NCBI GenBank assembly: GCA_027012915.1 | Contig: JALUYN010000631.1 | Coordinates: 1-6,265, forward strand | Length of the DNA stretch: 6,265 nt | Origin: Cellvibrionaceae bacterium | GTDB taxonomy: Bacteria > Pseudomonadota > Gammaproteobacteria > Pseudomonadales > Cellvibrionaceae | Direction: 5' to 3' | Shown here: one piece after another, positions 1 through 4,333 of the stretch | How positions within the stretch are numbered: the stretch's first letter is position 1 | Layout: every line of letters starts with the position of its first letter | Notes under the pieces: generated by a model | What the model saw: the letters and a program-made list of their open reading frames with translations, nothing else | Databases searched by the model: none | What the model was told of the DNA's origin: nothing | Made by a program: the position numbers and the translations under genes

Positions 1-365
1 CGGAAATCCCATACCGAGGCAGCCACCAACGCCGCAAAACCGGTCAGCTCTATCAGCTTTGAGTAGCTGCCATAGAACACCCACAGTAGCAACGCGGCAG
101 ATGCGAGAGTCAGCAACAAAGGACCGGGGTGCCGGTGTGTGCGAAAGGAGTAGACCATACCCGCCAGAGCGAGAACCAACAGGCCGCTGATCAACTTCAC
201 CATCCTGCCTTCATCAATCTCGACTGAGATACCTAGCGCTGAAAGCAGCGCCACCGTAGCCAACGTGCCATAACATGCCACCACAGCGAATAAGCTGGCT
301 ACTGAACCGATCCACGAATAATCTTTTTCCTCCGAAGTTTTTTCCTCCGAAGTTGCATCTTTCAT
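1..365 (-). CDS. MerC-like small integral membrane protein, copy A (C-terminus cut by window edge)
   Basis: I translated this ORF by hand; 121 codons are visible and it runs open off the left edge. The start ATG at 365 has a good TAGGAG ribosome site. The protein begins with a charged, repeated tail (TSEEK twice, residues 5-14). Hydrophobic segments follow at about residues 18-42, 50-68, 78-94 and 100-116, and the sequence is still open at VWDF. The first membrane segment holds a lone cysteine in VACYGTLA (Cys31). A basic HRHPGP loop separates helices 2 and 3. It is clearly a paralogue of the gene at 3133-3519: both share WxGS, ACYGTLA, HR-P-P, a YSKLIE/YDRLIE segment and a final WDF/WDW. The topology and the basic loop resemble MerC-family mercury transport proteins, but the usual MerC cysteine pair is reduced to one Cys, so a mercury substrate is only inferred. 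It lies 66 bp downstream of the arsR-type gene and is probably regulated by it. Confidence 0.75.
   Translation of the reverse strand, partial: MKDATSEEKTSEEKDYSWIGSVASLFAVVACYGTLATVALLSALGISVEIDEGRMVKLISGLLVLALAGMVYSFRTHRHPGPLLLTLASAALLLWVFYGSYSKLIELTGFAALVAASVWDF
324..353. repeat. Perfect tandem duplication of a 15-bp unit inside the MerC-like copy A gene
   Basis: The 15-base unit TTTTTCCTCCGAAGT (plus strand) occurs twice back to back, at 324-338 and 339-353. Being 15 bp, it keeps the reading frame and encodes the repeated pentapeptide TSEEK at residues 5-9 and 10-14. It lies in the soluble N-terminal tail before the first membrane helix. Copy B at 3133-3519 has no such tail. The unit could be a recent slippage duplication. 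Confidence 0.9.
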
Positions 366-396
366 ATACTCTCCTACTTTTTTATTTAATCATTAT

Positions 397-416
397 CGCA
401 AATATCGAAATATGCG
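397..416. promoter_or_regulatory. Imperfect 20-bp palindrome, candidate ArsR-type operator and promoter before MerC-like copy A
   Basis: The plus strand reads CGCAAATATCGAAATATGCG, whose two halves match at 8 of 10 positions. On the minus strand it is followed by TGCGATAATG, an extended -10-like sequence (TGnGATAAT), and then by the ribosome site of the MerC-like gene. No convincing -35 is visible, which would fit an activator-dependent, weak or absent promoter. Its right half, GAAATATGCG, recurs exactly at 839-848 in the promoter region of the arsR-type gene. That sharing is the main reason to call it an operator. Binding by the repressor is inference. Confidence 0.45.
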
Positions 417-443
417 GCTCGAAAAAACGCATCATCCGAGCCG
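415..443. repeat. 7-bp inverted repeat spanning the arsR-type stop codon
   Basis: CGGCTCG at 415-421 and CGAGCCG at 437-443 are exact inverted repeats with a 15-base spacer. They straddle the end of the repressor gene and abut the 397-416 palindrome. No T-run follows the stem on the minus strand, so it is not a classic intrinsic terminator. It could form a weak RNA hairpin between the two genes, or be chance. Confidence 0.35.
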
Positions 444-821
444 GGCCTCCAACATCTTCAAATCGCCTTTTAGCGCTTTGAGCAGATCAGCACTATATAG
501 CCGGTAATAGGCCATCTTTCCGTCATCGCGTTTCTTCAACCAGCCACGGTCACGCAGCAGCTTTAACTGATGGGATGTCGCTGCTATACTCAAACCCAGT
601 ACATGGGCTACATCGCATACGCATAATTCATCCCCAGACAGTGCCAACAGAATTTTCAGGCGGGTGGTATTTCCGAGTAATTTATAGAATTCCGTCAGTT
701 CCGGCAGCCTGTTTTCATCTTCGGCCAGCCGGGATTTGATTGCGTTTACTTTATCATGATCGAAGCATGGAATCTTGCAGATATCAGTTTGCCCATGCCG
801 AAGCGACTGGGTTTTTGTCAT
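432..821 (-). CDS. ArsR/SmtB-family metal-sensing repressor with a CadC-type four-cysteine site
   Basis: This 129-residue protein is a typical ArsR/SmtB winged-helix repressor: dimerisation helix LPELTEFYKLLGNTTRLKILLAL (about 39-61), metal box ELCVCDVA (65-72), recognition helix AATSHQLKLLRDRG (80-93) and a beta-wing at about 95-108. Cys67 and Cys69 lie in the ELCVCD box, and the N-terminal CKIPC places Cys15 and Cys19 with the same C-x3-C spacing as Cys7/Cys11 of CadC. All four ligands of the CadC alpha3N site for Cd/Pb/Zn-like soft metals are therefore present. The C-terminal helix lacks the histidines of the alternative alpha5 zinc site. Family members bind DNA as dimers and release it on metal binding. 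The start ATG has GAGG about 8 bases upstream. The gene lies between the ArsM-like gene and the MerC-like gene, and probably controls both itself and the latter. Which metal it senses is not certain. Confidence 0.93.
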   Translation of the reverse strand: MTKTQSLRHGQTDICKIPCFDHDKVNAIKSRLAEDENRLPELTEFYKLLGNTTRLKILLALSGDELCVCDVAHVLGLSIAATSHQLKLLRDRGWLKKRDDGKMAYYRLYSADLLKALKGDLKMLEARLG

Positions 822-838
822 GTCTAATACCTCATTTA

Positions 839-848
839 GAAATATGCG
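839..848. promoter_or_regulatory. Candidate operator half-site at the arsR-type transcription start
   Basis: GAAATATGCG (plus strand) is identical to half of the 397-416 palindrome. It lies just downstream of the putative -10 of the repressor gene, where a bound repressor would block initiation. The matching other half is poor here (CTCATTTA at 831-838), so this may be an asymmetric or degenerate site. Confidence 0.35.
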
Positions 849-851
849 AGA

Positions 852-880
852 ATAATTATATAAAAAAGCGGGATTGTCAA
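852..880 (-). promoter_or_regulatory. Candidate sigma70 promoter of the arsR-type gene
   Basis: On the minus strand a perfect -35 TTGACA (880-875) is followed by an AT-rich run. AATTAT (857-852) is spaced 17 bases from the -35 and is the best-spaced -10. A perfect TATAAT (860-855) also exists but only 14 bases away, which is short. The element lies wholly in the 66-bp gap between the ArsM-like and arsR-type genes, with the candidate operator just downstream. Confidence 0.55.
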
Positions 881-887
881 ATCACAA

Positions 888-1640
888 TCAGAGTTTTTCG
901 GCGTAAAAGAGCGCACCGGTGGTATTGGCGGCGGTTTTGTAGCCTGTTTTTCCTGCCAGAGCAACTTGCTGAAAACCGGTCTCCTTCAGCAGCGTGATGA
1001 AGCACTCAGGTGCAAGCGTGCCCAGCACGCAATCGGCCCAGGACTCATTTTCCATTCCAGCTATTTCTTCTCCACCCGGCTCCCGCACCATATCCGCGAT
1101 CTGTAATTGCCCCCCGGGGCGCAGTACGCGGAATGCCTCCCTCAGCACGCGGGCTTTGTCGGCACATAGATTGATGGAACCATTGGAGATCACCACATCG
1201 GCACAGTGATCTGGCAACGGCAGGTGGGCAATGTCGGATTCATGGGCTTCCACTTGGGAGAAACCTGACAATTTAGCGTTTTGCATCGTTTTTTCGACCA
1301 TTACCGCAGTACAGTCGATACCGATCACCCGACCGATCTTCCCGACCAGCAGCGCCGCAACACAAACATCAGCGCCAGAGCCGCAGCCCATGTCGATGAC
1401 CGTTCCACCAGGCTTGACGGCACCGAGCGAAAAGGGATTTCCTACCGCAGAGCAAGATGCCCATACAGCCTCAGGCAGGGTGTCCAGCCAGACCTGATCA
1501 TAGCCAAGTGACCGGGCATTCTCCTTTCCATGATCCCAACCGAAATCCTGTTCCGGTCGCTGGGCCAATTCGGTATACAGCGACTGAATTTGTCCCAGTT
1601 CTGTTTCTTGTTCCAAATTACCGCTGCCACACTCGCTCAT
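888..1640 (-). CDS. ArsM-like SAM-dependent methyltransferase lacking two of the three usual arsenite-binding cysteines
   Basis: A 250-residue class I methyltransferase. SAM motif I is VIDMGCGSGAD (81-91), the acidic residue after beta-2 is in IGIDC (106-110), and the core continues with VVISNGSINLCADKARVLREAFRVLRPGG (149-177). The SxxGNPF segment (64-70), the ISNxxINLxxDK block and WADCVLGTL (201-209) are the layout of arsenite methyltransferases (ArsM/AS3MT). ArsM uses three cysteines for As(III): in GCGxP, SNC and EC-GAL. Only the last is kept here (Cys204); the others are Val67 and Gly154, although Cys63 lies four residues from the first. It may thus methylate something other than trivalent arsenic, or bind it differently. 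The start ATG has GAGG about 7 bases upstream. It lies 48 bp after the Met-rich gene and 66 bp before the repressor gene. The methyltransferase fold is sure; the substrate is open. Confidence 0.82.
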   Translation of the reverse strand: MSECGSGNLEQETELGQIQSLYTELAQRPEQDFGWDHGKENARSLGYDQVWLDTLPEAVWASCSAVGNPFSLGAVKPGGTVIDMGCGSGADVCVAALLVGKIGRVIGIDCTAVMVEKTMQNAKLSGFSQVEAHESDIAHLPLPDHCADVVISNGSINLCADKARVLREAFRVLRPGGQLQIADMVREPGGEEIAGMENESWADCVLGTLAPECFITLLKETGFQQVALAGKTGYKTAANTTGALFYAEKL

Positions 1641-1688
1641 TGTAAAGCCTCACTATTTAACTGCTGCACGAACACCTGCTTAATACGT

Positions 1689-2069
1689 CTACTTATCGGC
1701 CCCAGGTTCCTGTTGGGAAGTATCCGGACACCTGACCGTGATAACTAATTTTTCCGATACAGCCATCCGGGCGAGGAGGTAGGCGGTACTTTCCAGAGTC
1801 AGCTCTAATGATTTAGCAATATTATCAAGATCGTTTGGGCCAGCCTGACCGATCACTTCCAGCACTTCCTGCTCTTTCTTATCCAGCCACTCCACAAACA
1901 TACTACGCAACTCGGGGGTTGCGAAAGCCGCCACTTCTCCCGTTTGCTTGAGAGCGCCGCTCATATCCTTGCACATGGACATACACTTCTGCATTGGACT
2001 TTCACCTTCACCGTCCATCATCTTATTCATCATGTTCATGCCCATTTCCGGGCCCATTTTTTTTTCCAT
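1689..2069 (-). CDS. Met-rich protein with probable C-terminal winged-helix domain, function unknown
   Basis: 126 residues in two parts. Residues 1-36 contain twelve methionines and the CMSMC motif (Cys29, Cys33), a pattern seen in proteins that hold soft metals such as Cu(I) or Ag(I) through thioether and thiol ligands. Residues about 46-111 (from ATPELRSMFVEWL to EKLVI) read as three helices plus a short wing (VLEVIGQAG, DLDNIAKSLELTLESTAYLLARM), much like a small winged helix-turn-helix domain. A last cysteine, Cys114, follows. There is no signal peptide, so it should be cytoplasmic. The start ATG has AAGGAG 6-7 bases upstream. It follows the Met-rich micro-ORF and precedes the ArsM-like gene, probably as one transcript. 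I do not recognise a named family. A metal-responsive regulator or a metal-handling chaperone are both possible, and neither is shown. Confidence 0.8.
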   Translation of the reverse strand: MEKKMGPEMGMNMMNKMMDGEGESPMQKCMSMCKDMSGALKQTGEVAAFATPELRSMFVEWLDKKEQEVLEVIGQAGPNDLDNIAKSLELTLESTAYLLARMAVSEKLVITVRCPDTSQQEPGADK

Positions 2070-2133
2070 ATTACTCTCCTTATTGAATGAAGCCGCTACG
2101 CACGATCTACTTTTGTTATGTTAGGCGCCGTTA

Positions 2134-2208
2134 TCAGTTTTCACCAGATGCTAATTGTTCCTCAAATATAGCCATCATGTTATTGATCATTTCTTTCATC
2201 ATCTTCAT
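2134..2208 (-). CDS. 24-residue Met-rich micro-ORF
   Basis: The ORF encodes MKMMKEMINNMMAIFEEQLA followed by SGEN and a TGA stop. Six of the 24 residues are methionine and the peptide could form an amphipathic helix. A strong AAAGGAG ribosome site lies about 8 bases before the ATG, and a candidate promoter lies 24-53 bases upstream. Those signals argue for real translation. Its Met pairs resemble the N-terminus of the next gene (NMMNKMM), so it could be a Met-rich metal-binding peptide, a leader peptide controlling the downstream gene, or the stub of a duplicated gene. No remnant of the winged-helix part follows it. The function is unknown. Confidence 0.5.
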   Translation of the reverse strand: MKMMKEMINNMMAIFEEQLASGEN

Positions 2209-2231
2209 ACCTACACTCCTTTCTTTTTTAA

Positions 2232-2261
2232 ATTATACGAAATAATTTTCTTGGAAGTGAA
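2232..2261 (-). promoter_or_regulatory. Candidate sigma70 promoter for the Met-rich genes and ArsM-like gene
   Basis: On the minus strand a perfect TATAAT (2237-2232) is preceded, at 18 bases, by TTCACT (2261-2256; 4 of 6 matches to TTGACA). The spacer holds a short GAAA/TTTC dyad at 2239-2250. The promoter lies in the 63-bp gap after the SHOCT gene and directly before the ribosome site of the micro-ORF, so it would start a unit of micro-ORF, Met-rich protein and ArsM-like methyltransferase. Confidence 0.5.
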
Positions 2262-2271
2262 CCTTCTCCCA

Positions 2272-2484
2272 TCATAGAATATCCCTTTTCATTTGCTCAA
2301 ATTCTTCTTTCGTTATTTCACCTTTCACATACCGATTTTTTAAAATATCTAAAGCGAACTGTGAGTCTTGGGAATGGGCTGAACCATGGCATAGCGGCCT
2401 AAAATTACCCCGACCGAAAACGAAGAATACGGCTACCAGCATTACAATCATGCCAATAAGTGGAAATATCCACATTCCTCCCAT
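2272..2484 (-). CDS. Small membrane protein with a C-terminal SHOCT domain
   Basis: Starting at the ATG at 2484, the protein has 70 residues: one hydrophobic helix (about 5-23), a short linker holding Cys32, His33 and His37, and a SHOCT motif (ALDILKNRYVKGEITKEEFEQMKRDIL, 44-70). SHOCT domains are short C-terminal helical modules, often in single-helix membrane proteins; here the domain should face the cytoplasm. The frame stays open upstream to 2601, but that part overlaps the preceding methyltransferase gene and is not protein-like, so I chose the internal start. It begins 20 bases after the methyltransferase stop and has no clear Shine-Dalgarno sequence, so translational coupling is likely. 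TTG at 2499 is an alternative start. Similar short proteins are common in metal-resistance loci, but no function is proven. Confidence 0.8.
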   Translation of the reverse strand: MGGMWIFPLIGMIVMLVAVFFVFGRGNFRPLCHGSAHSQDSQFALDILKNRYVKGEITKEEFEQMKRDIL

Positions 2485-2503
2485 CCAAAAATATAATGGC
2501 AAC

Positions 2504-3100
2504 TTATAAATGTCTGATGAAGATAGCTCCGTAATGATAGGAACCAACCTCGACCACCTTTTCCAGTTTGAACCCGGCTGGTTCGACCGCCTGACGAACA
2601 TCCTCGGGGCTCATGCGCAATTCGGTTCTCGGGCCTCTGGGTTCATCCAGTACCGTGGTTTCTTCGCGTTGGTGTTTATGCCAGTTGACGATAGCAAAAC
2701 GGCCACCCGGTTTGAGCACCTCATGTATCGACCTGGACAGCTGCGTTTTGTCGGGTACGCCATGAAATGTGTTGGCGATAAACACAAAGTCCACCGGGCC
2801 GGGAAGAAGGATCGGCAGTTTATTTGCATCTCCCAAAATAGCATGGAAATTCTCATGATCCCGGCAAGTCTGGTTAGCCTGACTCAGAAGCTCGGCATCA
2901 ATATCAAGCGCATAGACAATGCCGGGATGAACCTGTTTACACATGGGGGCCGTAAAATGGCCATCGCCACAACATAGATCCACTATCTGCATGCCTGCTT
3001 CGATACCCACTGCGCGTAATACGCCTTCCGGGTCTGGCCACAGGGCCTGCCACCAGTCCTTGTCCGGCATCTGAGTGGCGGGAAACAAAAGTTTATTCAT
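2504..3100 (-). CDS. Class I SAM-dependent methyltransferase (Methyltransf_11/25-like), substrate unknown
   Basis: 198 residues. SAM motif I is IVDLCCGDGHF (39-49), the acidic loop after beta-2 is ALDID (64-68), GDANKLP (90-96) is the adenine-side motif, and EVLKPGGRFAIVNWH (127-141) is the motif around beta-5. The C-terminal part RGPRTELRMSPEDV...AGF...YHYGAIF (155-194) matches in order the C-terminus of the partial methyltransferase at the right edge (RGP, RPTPEQ, AGF, FHFG), so the two are paralogues. It lacks ArsM-type cysteine motifs. A strong AAGGAGG lies 10 bases upstream of the ATG. The gene starts 32 bp after the MerC-like copy B stop and is 19 bp from the SHOCT gene, so these three form one operon. 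A role in methylating a thiol, sulfide or metal(loid) is guessed only from context. Confidence 0.88.
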   Translation of the reverse strand: MNKLLFPATQMPDKDWWQALWPDPEGVLRAVGIEAGMQIVDLCCGDGHFTAPMCKQVHPGIVYALDIDAELLSQANQTCRDHENFHAILGDANKLPILLPGPVDFVFIANTFHGVPDKTQLSRSIHEVLKPGGRFAIVNWHKHQREETTVLDEPRGPRTELRMSPEDVRQAVEPAGFKLEKVVEVGSYHYGAIFIRHL

Positions 3101-3132
3101 TGCTATAAAGCCTCCTTAATTTGGTACAATAG

Positions 3133-3519
3133 CTATCTACCGCATGTTTCTGTGCTCACGGCATGGCGATGGCGCAACCTCCAGTCCCAGAAGGCCGCGA
3201 GACATAGTAAGGTGAAACCTGAAATTTCAATCAGGCGATCATACTGTATATACATAGTATAACCGAGGATGGCGACACCGAACCCTCCGATCAACGTTGG
3301 CCATGGCTGCCGGTGACAACGCAAAGAAAGACAGAAACTACCCACTGCAAGAACCGCAAAGGCGATGATTACCCCGGCCCAGAGTGTCTCATTGAGAGCA
3401 ATGGTAATACCGAGAACACCAAGGAGACCTATGGCTGCCAGCGTACCATAACAGGCAGCCAACGAAAATAGTGTTGCGGCGCTGCCAAGCCAGGCAAAAC
3501 GAGAGTACTTCGGTAACAT
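3133..3519 (-). CDS. MerC-like small integral membrane protein, copy B
   Basis: 128 residues from the ATG at 3519, which has AAGGAGG 9 bases upstream. The frame extends to an ATG at 3579, but those 20 codons lie partly in the palindromic repeat element and are not protein-like. Hydrophobic helices lie at about 10-34, 42-60, 70-88 and 93-107, followed by the basic tail WDWRLRHRHA. The first helix carries AACYGTLA (Cys23), the same single cysteine as copy A at 1-365. The loop CHRQPWP and the YDRLIE segment also match that copy. The four-helix plan resembles the MerC mercury transporter family, which brings Hg(II) across the inner membrane; the missing second cysteine of the usual pair makes this assignment tentative. 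It is the first gene of an operon with a methyltransferase and the SHOCT protein, and its promoter must lie in or near the repeat element just upstream. Confidence 0.75.
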   Translation of the reverse strand: MLPKYSRFAWLGSAATLFSLAACYGTLAAIGLLGVLGITIALNETLWAGVIIAFAVLAVGSFCLSLRCHRQPWPTLIGGFGVAILGYTMYIQYDRLIEISGFTLLCLAAFWDWRLRHRHAVSTETCGR

Positions 3520-3561
3520 TATTTCCTGCCTCCTTACTGCTTTGCCACTGCTGCGCCAAGC

Positions 3562-3824
3562 CCTGCCCTTTATACACAAGTCACGTCACAGAACCCTTGC
3601 ACATGGGTCAGGCCAAGGCGCGGTGCGCAGCCAATGGTGGTTCCATTGGCAAGCGCCGCAACGCGGGTATGGCCCGTGTGCAAGGGTTCCCTTCGGGCGA
3701 GCCGCCCGGCGGCCATCTGCTGCGTTGCACTCTCTTGCAATGGAACAACCATCCCTTCAAGAGCGCGCCTTGCATATGGCCACCTGGCGACTCGCTGTGG
3801 CGCGACTTGTGTATAAAGGGCAGG
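3562..3824. mobile_element. MITE-like non-coding palindromic element with 21-bp perfect inverted ends
   Basis: The left end CTGCCCTTTATACACAAGTC (3563-3582) is repeated exactly as its reverse complement at 3804-3823, and one more base pair matches on the outside. The similarity of the two arms continues inward: CAAGGCGCG, ATGGTGGTTCCATTGG and CGCAACGCGGGTATGGC of the left arm have near matches in the reverse complement of the right arm. The whole 263 bp is therefore an imperfect palindrome centred near 3693. No convincing ORF lies inside. It is GC-rich against the AT-rich genes to its right. Such structure fits a miniature inverted-repeat transposable element moved by a transposase encoded elsewhere. 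GCCAA flanks both sides (3555-3559 and 3824-3828) but not at symmetric distances, so the target duplication is unclear. It could also act as a bidirectional hairpin terminator between the two operons. Confidence 0.7.
3591..3689. repeat. Nested long hairpin within the left arm of the palindromic element
   Basis: GAACCCTTGCACATGGG (3591-3607) pairs with CCCGTGTGCAAGGGTTC (3673-3689) at 16 of 17 positions. Within it GCCAATGG (3630-3637) and CCATTGGC (3643-3650) form an 8-bp stem with a 5-base loop, and GGCCA with TGGCC plus GCG-rich stretches fill the space between. A transcript through this arm could fold on itself independently of the larger palindrome. CCCTTCGGG at 3688-3696, a UUCG-type hairpin, follows at the centre. 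Confidence 0.7.
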
Positions 3825-3916
3825 CCAAACCAGGGTAAACTGATTAAAGCGCATACCGTCAACGGCAATTAATCTAGCGGATCATTCCAGCTTGATTTTC
3901 GGCTTTTTCACAGAAA
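3825..3916. other. Intergenic spacer between the DUF1641 gene and the palindromic element
   Basis: With the element at 3562-3824 this completes the 397-bp stretch free of genes between 3520 and 3916. I see no ORF, tRNA or strong promoter here. A small ACCGT/ACGGC-like dyad at about 3856-3867 is too short to call a terminator. The minus-strand operon 5908-3917 probably ends in this region or at the palindromic element. Confidence 0.5.
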
Positions 3917-4306
3917 TTAATCAGTTCTCATTTGCTGGCCAATAATACGCATTGTTCCAATAAAAAAGTGTAATGAACGCCGAACATCAGGATCGTTTAA
4001 TGAACTAATGAGCTGAAATAAACCAGGTGGTTTTTCCAATGCTTCGGTTTGTGCATTTGCCATACGAACAGCATTACCCGCTGTCCAGCCCAGCGCTAGA
4101 ATTTCCTCACCTACTTTAGTAGTTTGTTCCAGGGAAGCTTCATCAAGAAATTGTATGTTATCAGAAATTAATGATAACAAATCAATAATATTATCAAATC
4201 GTCCCCCCTGTATTAATGGAGCTGTTTTATCAATTAGATTTTTTAGACCTTCAATAGTTACAGGATCATTCAGTGCTGTATCAGAGATAAGTGCTTCTTT
4301 AGACAT
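3917..4306 (-). CDS. DUF1641 family protein, SQR-associated
   Basis: 129 residues, all-helical in appearance, without signal peptide or membrane helix. The C-terminal stretch PPGLFQLISSLNDPDVRRSLHFFIGTMRIIGQQM (93-126) is the hallmark of the DUF1641 family (DPDVRR-L, then a helix ending in a R-IG motif). A central block EEILALGWTAGNAVR (67-81) is also family-like. DUF1641 proteins have no proven biochemical role. They are often encoded next to sulfide:quinone oxidoreductase-type or other membrane-bound redox flavoproteins and are thought to assist them. Here the gene starts 27 bp after the SQR stop, with GAGG about 8 bases before the ATG, so the two are cotranscribed. Base composition is strongly AT-rich, like the SQR gene. 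Confidence 0.85.
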   Translation of the reverse strand: MSKEALISDTALNDPVTIEGLKNLIDKTAPLIQGGRFDNIIDLLSLISDNIQFLDEASLEQTTKVGEEILALGWTAGNAVRMANAQTEALEKPPGLFQLISSLNDPDVRRSLHFFIGTMRIIGQQMRTD

Positions 4307-4333
4307 AAGTATTCCTCTTTTTTATTGTATTGG

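Noticed and set aside
275..481. 68-codon plus-strand ORF
   Set aside because: It runs antisense to MerC-like copy A, the operator region and the end of the repressor gene; it looks like chance translation.
2485..2601. Upstream extension of the SHOCT protein to an ATG at 2601
   Set aside because: The extra 39 residues overlap the end of the methyltransferase gene out of frame and are unlike any SHOCT protein; the membrane helix begins just after the ATG at 2484.
2510..2977. 155-codon plus-strand ORF
   Set aside because: It lies wholly antisense to the well-supported methyltransferase at 2504-3100 and its translation shows no domain pattern.
3520..3579. Upstream extension of MerC-like copy B to an ATG at 3579
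   Set aside because: The extension reaches into the repeat element and has no ribosome site, whereas the ATG at 3519 has AAGGAGG at a good distance.
3562..3824. CRISPR array or integron attC site
   Set aside because: There is one inverted pair of ends and no regularly spaced direct repeats, no cas gene, and no attC R-box pattern or integrase nearby.
3471..3872. Several overlapping ORFs on both strands across the palindromic element
   Set aside because: They arise from the GC-rich inverted arms, which leave many frames open. None has a ribosome site or a protein-like sequence, and they overlap each other on both strands.
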